Positions 1 to 11,541 of a stretch of DNA of 64,000 nucleotides are shown piece by piece. The position numbers and the translations under genes are program-made. Source of the stretch: Cephalotrichum gorgonifer (Eukaryota > Ascomycota > Sordariomycetes > Microascales > Microascaceae); contig ONZQ02000008.1 in assembly GCA_900312665.1 (NCBI GenBank), positions 992,001-1,056,000 of the forward strand, written 5' to 3'. Positions within the stretch are counted from its first letter, which is position 1. Each line of letters begins with the position of its first letter. The notes below the pieces were generated by a model, which had not been told where the DNA came from, made no database searches, and saw only the letters and a program-made list of their open reading frames with translations.

Positions 1-2195
1 CGGGTACTTGTAATAATCTGCAGTGACACATTACTCGCGAGGTACTCGTATACGAGCGGTGATATCCTTCTCGATTAGGCCCTTTTTTTGCCCGCTGCGG
101 GTCGAACAGGCAGTACGAGTAAATAGACACATGTACTTTCCAGATTGCCAAGCGGCCGTGTGACATGACCCGTCGGCGAACGAACGGGAGTAGGCTGCCG
201 GAAACGGGATAGTCGCGCATGGCTGCCGACTGATTTGTGGCTTCCCTCCCTTCCCATCCCCTTCCACAAGGTTTCCCCATGGTGGTGGCGAAACCTGACC
301 TTGACCTGCGGGCGGCTGAACACCAGTCACCTACCAGTACTCGTACTTTGTGCAGGCAACAGGAGATTCGTCCCGGAGGGGATAATTGGAGCCCATTGTG
401 TGTCCGATCTTTGTATGGGGTAAATAAATCTCGATGCCCTATCCACTGCTATTTCCAGAATGAGCAAGCGAGTGAGGAGGCCGACCGTCTCAATCTCGAA
501 GTAGCGCCCGGGGTGTGGTACTCGCAGGATAGAAGAGTCATGATGAGGGTTTTTCCCCTTGCTGCGCGTGAAGACCAAAAGGTGGTCATGCAAATTGAGG
601 TCGCCTGCTCTTAAGTGCGAGTACTCGTCCATGTACGGATACGTTCCGGAGCGCCTGCACGAGGGTCGGGTTGTGGCTACAAAGGGGGGGTCGGTCGTGG
701 GAGTGTGATTAATATGGGATGCCGTGCAGATCAAGATGCGTGGGACGTGGGTGTGGTCACGGCGGTACTACGGAAGTTATGGTTGTCTTGTACCCTGAAG
801 AGACAGCTTTGGAAACCCATCCGTGGTTGGTTTAGCCCAACGGCGACTCGTACACACAGGCGGAATCGTAACCTTCAAAGATATCGAGGGTACGTACCCG
901 ACCCCTCCGAATGTTCCAAGCGTCCATGGGAGAAGGGTCGGCTCCACAATCCCATTGTCCCAGTTCGGCGCCTACAAGGGTATTCTCGGTACGTCAATGT
1001 CCAGCCCTCCATGGTAGCTTGTACAGTCGTACTCCGTCTGTTCGTACTCCGCACACGTCGCACCGGTGACGGAAGGGCATCGTGGCGCCTTCCGACCCTC
1101 CTGTCGTTCGTCAGATTCAAGTACCGTACTTGTACCAGGCAGGCACCGCTAGTCAATTACGGAAGATGAACGAGTACCATATCGAATGGGGGACCTCCTG
1201 ATTCCCCCTGCTTTGGTTCCAGGCTCCTAAAAAGGTACACGGCGAAATTCCTCTGGATTTATTTGGTTATTGGGTGGTGGCCTCCGTGGGCCTGGCCCCT
1301 GTTCCTTAATATGCGCAATTACTTCGGTTGTCACGGGGTGTGCGACGATGGGAAATAGAGAAACATCCTCACTTGAAACTCTCCGATCCCAGATCTGGTA
1401 CAGGTCCATCGGCCACATTCACTCATGAGACGACCTACCTGCAAGCAAAAGCTCTTTGCTAGCGCACCAAAAGGGGGATTGGTTCCACATTCAAATGCAG
1501 AGGTACGTGTACCGTCAACCTTTAGCGCATCGCCAGCTTCCCTCACTGATTACTAGTGCACATTCAAGTACCATATACTTGTACTAGGATATCCTTGTGT
1601 CCCTGCACAAGTACCTGTACAAGCGTTCGTGGACCCACGCCCCGCCATTCCCCCAACCTTGAAGCTCGCCCACTCCCGTCCCACCCTGCGGTCGGTCGCA
1701 ACATAAAGCAGGTACCTCGTCGACAGGGTGCCGCGCTGATTCAGATGTACCTTGTGCCAATGGGGAACGTACCCTCGAATTGACTTGTCCTAACCTGGGG
1801 TATCAGCCTGGAGGAGGAAATCTGGACTGGAGATACGAGTACGTACCCACAACTCTGTGCTTGTACCCTCGCAGGCGCGTGTGCCTCTCAGGTATCCTTG
1901 TAGTCTGGTCTGGGCTCGGGAGTACTAGCGTCCCCTGGCGCTCGCTGGCGTAACGAGTAACCAAGCAGACCACCAAAAATTCGCCAGCCGGTAATCCATC
2001 CGCCCTCTTCCTTCACCTCACCCTTCTTTCCCTCATCAACAATCACGAAATCCCGACTAGGCGGTATCCATGGACTCCGTCGAACCCCCGCAACACATGC
2101 ATACGACTTCTGAGGCCGTTTCAACGCGAGACGCATATTTTCCGCGCGATTCGATCCCTTCGCACCAGCCTGACAGCGGCTGCACGCCTGCCGCG
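1..2195. other. gene-poor intergenic stretch
   Basis: I see no convincing gene here. Open frames are short, overlap on both strands and have no recognisable protein features. The DNA carries several GTAC-core words of the kind scattered through the other gene-poor regions (around 1570-1620, 1838-1850 and 1500-1515). The last few hundred bases should contain the promoter and 5' leader of the downstream WD40 gene. Confidence 0.5.
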
Positions 2196-4744
2196 ATGAA
2201 GGAGCTTCTCGATTCGGATCGACTCAACTTTCTCGTCTGGAGGTTTGTCAAGCCCGCCGCCGCCTCGCCCTCACTCTCATCCTCTCACCTCCCCGTTCCA
2301 CCTCGGATGGTGCCCGTTTCCATTACCTCCGCCTCGCTTAACGGTCACATTGAAATCTCATCCACTTTGCTAACATCTTGGCCCCTTCTCGGGGTCACGT
2401 CACAGATATCTACTTGAAGGAAGTACGTACTAAACTCAGGCTCCTGTGTGAGATTGAAGATCTGAAGCGGCGCCCACCTCCCCCCCCCCTTTCCTTTTTA
2501 CCTGTATAGTTTTTGAGTGACGGGCCCCCCAAACAACGTACCGTGCGCACCGTGTGCCTGTCCTAACCTTGAATTTCCTGCACCCTCAGATTATCGCGAA
2601 ACAGCAGCAAAATTCCAGAAGGAGTGGCACATCCAGGAGCCTCATCGGCATTTTGATTTCGCGCCACATATCAAGACCCACGCCCTTGTATCGGTCATCA
2701 ACAAAGGTCTCATTTACAACTCACTCGAAAGGCAATATGTACAAAGACAGGTAAGTTTTAAATGGACTCGTGACGCATGCGGGCGTTTCCCCCCCCACAC
2801 ATTCTTTCTCGCCGACTAGAACTCCCACCCGTCTTCTCACCGACTTCACCACCGCCGGCCTGGCGGACACCCTTCAACTTTAATAAGCGTACCCGCGCGA
2901 TTGCGTCCGGGCGAACGACCCGATCGGAACTAACTTGCGACCTTAGGCAGCGGAGCGTGGAGTCGTGGCGGAGGGAACACAGTCTGGTATCTTTGGCCCA
3001 CTGGTAGTACAGCCACCGCGAAAAGTAGAAGAGCATGACGGATCAGAAGAGGCAGAGGGGGAGGACGACAGCGGCGTGGACGAGGTTGTTGATCGATTTT
3101 CAAGGAAACGTCAAATCGAGCCACCGCCCCAGGACCTGGCGGGGGAATCGCACGGCTCGCCTCCGATGGCAAAGAAGCAGCGCCTAAGCAACGGATTCGA
3201 ACATCAACCAGACCAGGCCACAACGACGCCCATGGAGGGAATTGATCACGGCGGCTCCGTCGAGAGTAGCCACGCTTACCCATCGCCCTTGGAAGGCGAA
3301 TCGGCACCCGTCGCTATCCCACAGACCGATGGCCCGGACCAGGGGACTCAAGTCGAAAAAGTACAAGAGCTCGCGCCCGAGACGAGATATTTACGGCTAA
3401 GGGACGAGGACCTAACCTCGGGGGCGACGCCTGTGGGCTTCAGCAATGGAGAAAACGCCGCCCCGGTTTTGCTGCATTGCCAGTGGAACCCCAAGGACCC
3501 ATCGAGATTGGCGGCCGCTGGTACGGACGCGCTAGCCCGTGTTTGGACCGTCACCCGCTCGACACCTGGTGGCCTACCCAACGGAGACAGGCCACCATCC
3601 AGTCACGTGAACGGAGCGGATCAACCATGTCGCGACCTGATCGAAGAGGGAACGCACGCGAACGCCACCATGACGGCCATGGCCTGGAACTGGGATGGGA
3701 CTGCGATTGCTGTTGCGAACGACCACGGGCTCAAGGCGTGCATAAATATCTGGACCCCCGACGGCGTGCACCTCCAACGCCTCGAAGTCTCGGAGCAGCC
3801 GGTGACCAAGTTGCGGTGGAACCCCAGCGATACTGCCCTTCTAGCTGTTTCGGTCGAGAACGGAAGCGCGGCAGTGACGGTATTCAATTCGGTCACGTCC
3901 ACCTCGCAGTCGTATTCGCTACACGGACATGACCAACACAAATGGCCAGTGGATGTGGCGTGGATAAATGAGACCGACTTCTTGGTCTGCGGCGGGGACC
4001 TCCTACGGGCGCTCCACTGCACGGGGTCTTCGATCGAGCTCGCGAAGGACTTCGATACGGGGCTGAACGATAACAGATACGCCCATGTATTGTTTGACTG
4101 GCGGTCGAAGCTCGCCGTGACGGCGGGTGAGAAGGGTTATATCGATGTAAGTAATCTCAGGTCTTCAACCCCAGTACCTCCCACGTGATCATCTCGCTAA
4201 CACGCTTCTGTCGTTGTAGATCTGGTATGAGTCTGGCCAGCGAGAATCGGTAGCTGTACATACAGGGCCCGTCACGGCTCTAGAGTGGCAGCCTCTACAG
4301 ACGGACCCGATGGAAGACGAGCGACTGATCGCGTCGGGCAGCGACGACTGCTCGATTGCGATATGGGACGCGCGTAAGCCCCACGTCCCCGCCAAGCACT
4401 CTCTGATGATGGAAGCGCCGATCGTGGCCCTCGCCTTTACCCCGGACGGTGCCTTCATCGCCGGCGCTACCGTCAACCACGTGCTCATCTGGAAGGTTGG
4501 TGAGCACGTGATTCCCAGGGCCAGCTGGAGCCTCACCCCGAACCCAGCGTCTCTGAGCCCCAAGGCGAACAGGGAGCCGTACGAGGACGAGCACTGTCTA
4601 TGCTGGGATGCCCTGGGACAAAAGCTGGCCTACGGCGCCAACAGCAAGGTAAGTTGATTGGCCCTCGCTTGTATTCCATCTTCACCCAGCACCAGCTGCT
4701 AATATTTTCTGCTCTCTTAGCTTGCCGTTATCAACTTCCGGTAA
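2196..4744 (+). CDS. SIF2: SIF2/TBL1-like LisH-WD40 protein (Set3 histone deacetylase complex subunit)
   Basis: Family knowledge: Sif2/TBL1 proteins scaffold the nuclear Set3C/NCoR-type deacetylase complex, using an N-terminal LisH motif to tetramerise and a C-terminal WD40 propeller. Six exons fit in phase: 2196-2242, 2406-2422, 2590-2750, 2947-4146, 4220-4648 and 4721-4744. The spliced N-terminus reads DRLNFLVWRYLLEGNYRETA, then KFQKEWHIQEPHRHFDFAPH, a clear LisH and TBL1-type extension. An acidic low-complexity linker follows, then WD repeats (for example LHCQWNPKDPSRLAAAGTDA, WDARKPHVPAKH). The last exon encodes only LAVINFR plus stop. An in-frame ATG at 2070 is an alternative start; the 2196 ATG sits at the usual distance from LisH. 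The 2751-2946 intron boundary is the least certain, chosen because it keeps phase and ends GAACTAAC...TTAG. Confidence 0.88.
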
Positions 4745-5960
4745 TCTGCCGAAGACCCTATGGGGTGTTTTCTTTTTTCTCTCTATCTTTCTTCCATCCC
4801 TTCGAACAAGCGGCGCTTCGTTCTCGGTATGCGCTTCCCACACGGGTCATCCTCTCCGGCATAGAAGGCGCTTTAGGAGATCCAAGGGGGCCACCCGCGG
4901 TCAGGGGCGTGACTCGGCGACTACAGCAACCGGTGTTTCGGGTCTTTTCTGGTACATAAAACCCTTAAAATACACTATTCGGGCGGGGGCAAAGGCAGAA
5001 CTGGATGCGGATTTATGGGCTAGGTGTTCTTGGTTACTGAACATTGGCGAAGTCTCTTTCGTTTTCTTCGTTTCTTTTGTTTTACGATGCGGGCTTTGTT
5101 TATATCGCATAGGGAGTTTTACGGGAGCTAGGGGGGGGGGGGGGGTCGGAGCAGGAGGGGGATCAGGCGACCTGGAAGGATTCTTGTACAATACGTATTT
5201 TCTTGTATTCCTGACCATGCATCATGGATACTTGCGAGGAGGGAGGGGAGGGGTGGAAGAAGGGGGACTTGAGCATGGAGGCCTCTCCTGTAGCCAGGGC
5301 CTAGAGCCGAGGTACATGACGGTGATTGATGAATATGAGCGTTGCACAATTAACCAAGGAGCCACACGAGTGACATTGAATGGTTGGATGGTGATATATC
5401 CCATTTTTCTGCTTCGAGGGCTACTTCGGGCAAGCGATTGACTCTGAAAGGCTTCTACGAACAATTTATAGCGACAGGGCGAAGGAGGAAAGAGGTGTGT
5501 TTCGGGTGTTGTCCGCCATTCAGTCTGACCTGACCACTCGAAATATGAATGTGGTGGTTGTGTTGCCCCACCATGTGCGTCATTGCATAGTCACGCATAT
5601 TTCAGGCACCCGGTTTTGGGAGGACTCCCTTGCCCAACATTGATTGCATCCAGCTTCCGTCTTCCCTCGCAACCGTATAATAATATTGCTGCCCATCCCT
5701 CGTGTAGATCGGTCAACACGCGCTTCTTCTCTTTCCTGTTCACAAAACTCGACTCCTATCCAAACGACAAACTGGCGAGACTATCACCCATCGCGACACG
5801 CATCGCAGCGTCCAGCCGCATCACCACCGTCACCACACGTCGCATCCACGGCCGGCCAACCACCCGCGCGCTACGAACCTTCCCCGCGACACCCGTAATA
5901 CAGGCCCGGGCGCCAGCGACCCAGACTACTACCAAGACCGGACCCGCCGCGCAGATAAGG
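4745..5960. other. intergenic: 3' end of the WD40 gene and leader of the NuiA-like gene
   Basis: There is no independent gene. A 15-base G run lies at 5131-5145. From about 5583 the frame of the downstream gene is open for 126 codons before its chosen ATG and is rich in Ser, Thr, Arg and Pro with very few acidic residues, so part of it could be an N-terminal extension (see the next gene). Confidence 0.45.
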
Positions 5961-6542
5961 ATGGCTTCCGACGACGCATACGCCGCGTTCCTGGAGAAGG
6001 CGAACCAGGACCCGTCACAGGGCCGGACGCACGCGGCGGCGACGTCGCCCGGGGCCAGGGACCTGAAGAGCCTGGACGAGGGAGAGGAGGTCCCGAGCGT
6101 ACTGGCGGGGGTCACGAGGGGGAAGTTCTACGTCAGTGAGGCTGACGAGGGGTTCGTGCCTGTCAGCTTGAGGTGGGATGGGAGCGACCTACCCACCGAA
6201 GGTACGTTTCTATATTCTTTATTTGCACTTTTTCTCCCCTTATTTTCTTTTTTATTGTGAATGGAGCACAGCTAACCGGCGACACGAGCAGTGGAATTCG
6301 CAAAGTTGGTCGAGCACTGGGACCCTTCCAATGCCGAGGTCGAGATCAGGGACACCTCGGACTGGAACCGGAGCGGGGATTACGGTGACGTGGTTGAGGC
6401 CGTCACGAAGGCCGTCAAGGGGGCGGACGTGAGGGTCTACAGGGTTGCCAAGGACGCGACGAGGGCGGAATACTTCGTCGTCGGGCTCCTGGCGGGTGAG
6501 GGGAGGCTGCTCGGGGTGAAGGCGGCCGCTGTGGAGAGCTAG
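5961..6542 (+). CDS. nuclease A inhibitor (NuiA)-like domain protein
   Basis: Two exons, 5961-6201 and 6292-6542, join in phase (GAA G|TG GAA) to give a protein of 163 aa. From about residue 50 it reads GKFYVSEADEGFVPVSLRWD, and it ends with VRVYRV...AEYFVVGLLAGEGRLLGVKAAAVES. This order (SE-D--F--W-G, a D-W segment, VYR, then a G-L-G---VES ending) matches my memory of the cyanobacterial NuiA fold, which plugs the active site of non-specific DNA/RNA nucleases such as NucA and EndoG-type enzymes. The biological role in this fungus is inferred only. The 5961 ATG starts MASDDAYAAFL, a plausible conserved N-terminus. The frame is also open upstream to 5583 with basic Ser/Thr-rich sequence, which would resemble a mitochondrial presequence if translated. 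Confidence 0.72.
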
Positions 6543-7154
6543 GCGGTTCCGATAGGATCTAGCTGGGGAGGAGGAAGAGGGCATTGGAAGACTGCACGTC
6601 TGTGGGCCATATGCTTGATATGCCCGTTTTTTTTTTCTTTTTAGTTTTTATATACTGTACTTTCAATGGGCGCTGTTCTTTAAGAATAGCTTGGCTTTCA
6701 CATTGGCGGGTTTAACGGAGATACCACAAGTATTTGGAGGGTGAAGTCAAGAGGTGAGGTATGCCGAGCTCGGCCATGGTTTGTGTGCAATGATAACGAC
6801 GGCTCAAGTCGCAGGCAGATTCCATATCTGCAGCACGAACCAGGAAATTGACTATTAAAATCTATATAAATCTAAAATATTTCCCCCGAAATATCCGATC
6901 GACACCATACATTATTAGGAAGACCCCAGATCTATTTGTGGTGGCTCCTTGTACTAGGCGGGCGAATAGCGGGACAAAAAAAAAGTACAAGCGCGGTGTC
7001 CACATTGAACATCCCTCCGATCCCGTCGTCAGACCGCCCGTGACTCAACCTCAACCTCAACTTGAGCAGAACAAACCCCCGGACGACACTCGACCGACCC
7101 CCAAAACCCGCCCCTCGAACGGCCCGTTCGAAAAAGCAAAAGCAGAAAATCACA
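6543..7154. other. intergenic region and TRP2 promoter
   Basis: This 3' flank plus promoter region has pyrimidine-rich patches (T run near 6627-6640) and a perfect TGACTCA word at 7041-7047, listed separately. No gene is seen. Confidence 0.5.
7041..7047 (+). promoter_or_regulatory. CPC1/GCN4-type site upstream of anthranilate synthase
   Basis: TGACTCA is the consensus for the bZIP activators GCN4 (yeast) and CPC1/CpcA (moulds), which induce amino-acid biosynthesis genes under starvation. It lies 108 bp before the TRP2 ATG. Fungal tryptophan genes are classic targets, so regulation by cross-pathway control is a reasonable inference. Confidence 0.6.
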
Positions 7155-8870
7155 ATGGCGGCGCCAGTACGTCTCAATTGCCCCCTCCAGATCCCCCCGG
7201 TTGCAGATCACGCAGCCCCGCTAACCCCCACCACCAGCGAGGTGTCGTCCCTTCCCTAGAGACCATCCAAGCCCTCCTCGCGAAGCCAACCCCCGCCGGC
7301 TCCAGGAAACCCAACCTCGTCCCCTGCTACCGCCAGATCTCGTCCGACCTCATCACGCCGTCGGCCGCCTACCTCAAGGTCTCGGCGCACTCCCAGTCCC
7401 GCGATAACGGCTCGTACTCGTTCCTCTTCGAGAGCGCCGCCACCGAGAAGGTCGGGCGGTACAGCTTCGTCGGGTCGGCGCCCCGCAAGGTCCTCGTCAC
7501 GGGCAAGGGCCATGGCGAGGAGGTCGACCCGCTGCCGGGCCTCGAGGCCGAGCTCTCCAAGTACGTGGTCGCGAACGTCGAGGGCGTGACCCTGCCGCCC
7601 ATGGCGGGCGGGGCCGTGGGGTACGTGGGGTACGACTGCGTGCGGTACTTCGAGCCCAAGACGAGGAGGGAGGACACCAAGGACGTCCTGGGGATCCCCG
7701 AGTCCCTGTTCATGATGTTCGACACCGTCGTGGCCTTTGACCGCTTCTACGGCATCATCAAGGTCATCACGTACCTGCACGTGCCCGAGGACCCGGCCGG
7801 CCTGGGGGACGCGTACGCGGAGGCAAAGGCGAGGATCGACGAGCTGGTGGGCGTCCTCAACTCGCCCGAGATCCCCATCCCCGAGCAGGAGCCCATCGAG
7901 CTGGGCAAGGAGTACACGTCCAACATCGGGCAGAGCGGGTACGAGGGCCACGTCACGAGGCTGAAGACGCACATCGTCTCGGGCGACATCATCCAGTGCG
8001 TGCCCTCGCAGCGGTTCGCGCGCCCGACGAACCTCCACCCCTTCAACATCTACCGCCACCTCCGCACCGTCAACCCGTCGCCCTACCTCTTCTACATCAG
8101 CTGCGCCGACTTCCACATCGTCGGCGCCTCGCCCGAGCTCCTCGTCAAGACCGAGGCCGGAAGGGTCATCACCCACCCCATCGCGGGCACGGTTCGCCGC
8201 GGCAAGACGCTCGAGGAGGACGAGAGGCTGGCCGAGGAGCTGCGGTCGTCGCTCAAGGACCGCGCGGAGCACGTCATGCTGGTGGATCTGGCGCGCAACG
8301 ACGTCAACCGCGTCGGCGACCCGTACACGGTCCGCGTCGACCACCTGATGGTCGTGGAGAAGTTCAGCCACGTCCAGCACCTCGTGTCGCAGGTGTCGGG
8401 CGTGCTGAGGGAGGGCCAGACGAGGTTCGACGCCTTCAGGTCCATCTTCCCCGCTGGGACCGTGAGCGGCGCCCCCAAGGTGAAGGCCATGGAGCTGATC
8501 GCGGAGCTGGAGGGGGAGAAGAGGGGGATCTACGCCGGTGCCGTGGGGTACTTCGGGTACGGGGGCATCGACGCGGAGGGGAGGGCGGTGGAGGGCGCGA
8601 TGGACACTTGTATCGCGCTGAGGACGATGCTGGTCAAGGACGGTGTCGCGTATCTCCAGGCTGGTGAGTAGTATCCCGATCTTTTTTCTATCTTTTTTTT
8701 TTCATTCTTCGTTCGGAAGCTAACTTGTGGGATCAGGCGGCGGCATCGTGTTCGATTCGGACGAGACGGAGGAGTGGATGGAGACGATTAACAAGCTCGG
8801 AGCCAACATGCAGTGCATCACGTCGGCGGAGCAGCTCTACTACGAGGAGCAGCAGCAGCAGAAGGCGTAG
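7155..8870 (+). CDS. TRP2: anthranilate synthase component I (glutamine-dependent, large subunit)
   Basis: Catalyses chorismate plus ammonia to anthranilate and pyruvate, the first committed step of tryptophan synthesis; the glutaminase is normally the TRP3/TrpC partner encoded elsewhere. Three exons in phase: 7155-7166 (MAAP), 7238-8663 and 8737-8870, giving 523 aa, normal for fungi. Evidence includes SFLFESAATEKVGRYSFVG (LLES-like tryptophan feedback site, N-terminal domain), GDIIQCVPSQRF, SPELLVKTEAGRVITHPIAG, LVDLARNDVNRV, FPAGTVSGAPKVKAMELI, AGAVGYFGYGG and the closing GGGIVFDSDETEEWMETI of the chorismate-binding domain. The tiny first exon was chosen because the ATG at 7155, a GTACGT donor and a CCACCAG acceptor give the usual fungal start before the VPSLE segment. 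The C-terminal tail is glutamine-rich. Confidence 0.95.
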
Positions 8871-9620
8871 ATGTGGATGTGAATGTGGGTCAGGTCAAGG
8901 CCGCATACCGCTTGGATGCGGGCCGTACGATGTCATGAAAATGGGGGGTTGATTGGGGCTGTTGGGTAGAGGAGTAGTGGAGGTAAAGGTTCGGGAAAAG
9001 GGGGCGGGGAATAGACGTGCGGCGGTTGGCTCTATATATCTTGGCCATCTACTAGTAGAGGAGGAACCTATTTGTATAGAAAGTATTGAGTAGTTGTTCT
9101 TGCAATATGTTGGTGCATCGCTTATACCCACGATCCCTGTCCGCTTTGCTTCCGGCACGTCGGACAGCAAGCTCAGGATAGGTCGATACCGTATAAGAAT
9201 GAGAAGTGAGGAATGTAAGTAAGCTGGTGCTAGAGCAAGTAAGTTTGCCGGCACTTCCATGGGCTGACTCCTACTTTCTCCTCTACACCATAGGTCTTCA
9301 AGACGGATAAGATAGTATTGGATTGGATTAGATTATGTTTGTATTAGAATGTTCATATATATATGCGTGACGTTATATCCGGGCGTCTCATCCTCCGATG
9401 TCTTGTGACTGACATACAAGTAAACATCTCTACCCGCCCGTTCTAATGTATCCAAACATGCCATGCCCTTTTTAATGAGCCAATCTATGCCCATAACTCC
9501 GATGTGATGGTATATATATCCCCGAGCAGATCCTCGAAATGCCAAACAGAAAAAAAAACACAATTTCGCTAAAAGAAAAAGTGAAAAGAGAAATAGAGAG
9601 TGCGAGAAAGTGAGACGCAT
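8871..9620. other. convergent intergenic region
   Basis: This lies between the TRP2 stop and the stop of the - strand transporter. It holds both 3' untranslated regions and AT-rich stretches (9320-9370, 9510-9600). No gene is seen. Confidence 0.5.
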
Positions 9621-11541
9621 TTATACGGCGTTCTCGCCCTCGTCCTTCTTCTCCGCGAAGCCGCCGGCGGGGGTGGGGGCGAACGAGCTCCTCGCCCTGA
9701 GGCGGGCGCCGTAGATGTAGAAGATGACGGGGATGGGGACGAGCACTACGGCGACGCAGCCGAGCAGGGTGGCGGCCCACTGGATGCCCATGCCCTTGAA
9801 CATCTGCTGGGCGAAGAGGGGGAAGCCGGCGCCGGCGAGGGAGCGGAGGAAGGTGTTTGCTGCGATGGCGGATGCGGCGCTGGAGAAAACTTGGTGTTAG
9901 CCATTCTGTGTAACTGAGATGAGGAAAAAAGGGAACATGGGAATACACTTACAACATGAGGTAGGCGTCCACGAGGTAGTTGATGGCCTGAAGGAAGATG
10001 CAGAGGAGCCCGAAGCCGGTGAAGATGCCGCTAATGGTGGGCACGATCCAGTGGATGTCCTTCGTGAAGCCCGTCCAGCCGAACCAGAAGATGCCGATGG
10101 TGAAGGAGACGCCGCCGACGATGATGGTCGGCAGCCTCCACTCGGGGATGGGGACGCCGTTGTTGGCGGCCAGCTTGCGCATGTACCACGGCTGCTGCGC
10201 GAGGACGAAGATGCCCGCGAGGATCTGGCCGACGATGAGGCCGATGAAGGGCAGGCCCGAGGCGCCCTGTCCGAAGCCGTGGACGCGCTGGTAGACGGCC
10301 GGGTAGGCGGTGATGAAGAGGTAGAGGAGGCCGTAGATGAAGGCGGTGTAGATGGTCAGGAGGAGGACGATGGGCTCGTTGAAGAGGAGGCGCATGGGGC
10401 GGCTGAAGTTGTGGCTGACGAGCTCGCGGAAGTCGACCTCGATCTCCTCCTGCTTGGCGTGGATGCCCCAGTTCAGGGTCCTGCGGCGGAGCTCCGAGGC
10501 CTTCTGGACGAGGATGACGGGCGGGTACGTCTCCTCGACGAAGAAGAGGTCGAGGAGGAAGGCGGCGGCGCCCATGATGGCGGGGATCCACTGCGTCCAG
10601 CGCCAGCCCAGGGTCGGGTTCTCCATGACGTAGCCGCCCACGAAGGGGGCGAACATGGGCCCCGTGAAGACGGTCATGGAGAAGATTGTGATTGCGATGC
10701 CGCGCGTGCGGTTGTCGAACATGTCGGCGAAGACGGCGGCCACGACGGACAGGGGACCCGCGCCGAAGAGGCCCGCGAAGAAGCGGGAGATGACGACGGT
10801 CTGGATGTCCTTTGCCACGGCGGCGGCGATGGAGAAGATTGTGAAGCCGAACATGGCGAGGACGATGGGCAGGCGGCGGCCCCTCAGCTCCGAGAGGGGA
10901 GCCCAGAAGGAGGGGCCGAAGGCGAAGCCGAGGACGAAGAAGGTGAGGCCCAGGGTGGCGACGGTGGAGCTGACGTTGAACTCGGCCGCGATGGCGGGGA
11001 TGGTGGGCGAGAAGACGGAGGAGGCGAAGGCGGAGGTCAGGGTGGTGTAGCCCAGGAGCCCCGCCATGATGATCTTCTTCCTAAGGGGCCAGTTCTGGGC
11101 GTGGATGGGGTCGTTGGGCCCGTCGAACTCGACGACGTAGGCCTCCTGCTCGGGGAGCATGGGCGGGTAGGGCTTGTCGGCGCCGAAGGCGGGCAGGGGC
11201 TTCGCGCGCCGGCGGATGCTGGAGCGCCGGGTCGTGACGCGGCGGCCGACGGTCTCGTCGTGCTGGCTGCGCTCCGTCAGGATGCGCATCAGGTGCTCGG
11301 GCTCGTCGGCGCCGCCGCCCTGGGTGGGCACGCGGGACATGGAAACGGGGAAGCTGTTGTAGGGGATGTGGGTGGAGTCGCGCGGGGAGTAGGACGAGGA
11401 GGCGGGCCGCTCGATCTCGTCGCTGGGGCGGGGCTGGTAGGCCTGGGAGTCTAGGCGGGCGTCAAGCTCGGCCTCTAGGATCTCGCGGTCGACCTCGTCG
11501 AGGGGGACGCCCCTGGGGGCTTGGTCGGCCCGGGCTGACAT
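9621..11541 (-). CDS. DHA1-family MFS multidrug/polyamine efflux transporter
   Basis: A plasma-membrane proton-coupled exporter by family; the substrate cannot be read from sequence. Two exons, 11541-9953 and 9879-9621, join as LM-F-AAS and give 615 aa. A cytosolic N-terminus of about 150 aa, with RRSSIRRRAK, precedes the transporter domain, which opens with FDGPNDPIHAQNWPLRKKII. MFS signatures are visible: APLSELRGRRLPIVLAMFGF (motif A, loop 2-3), a motif B-like SRFFAGLFGAGPLSVVAAVF, a TGPMFAPFVGGYV motif C and the GWRWTQWIPAI segment. The second half has the remaining helices, ending VFYIYGARLRARS-type and then a short acidic tail. Many fungal DHA1 proteins with this N-terminus give azole or other drug tolerance. 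It does not sit next to recognisable biosynthetic genes. Confidence 0.9.

Noticed and set aside
6848..7237. N-terminal extension of anthranilate synthase by reading through the first intron
   Set aside because: The frame is open, but it begins without an ATG and encodes basic low-complexity sequence; the spliced MAAP start gives the usual family N-terminus.
7256..8380. 374-codon - strand open frame opposite anthranilate synthase
   Set aside because: It is a shadow of the TRP2 coding strand with Val/Asp/Arg/Leu repeats and no family match.
9919..11454. 511-codon + strand open frame opposite the DHA1 transporter
   Set aside because: It is a mirror frame created by GC-rich codon use; its product is almost only Gly, Asp, Glu, Ala and Val and has no domain, while the - strand frame is a clear MFS protein.
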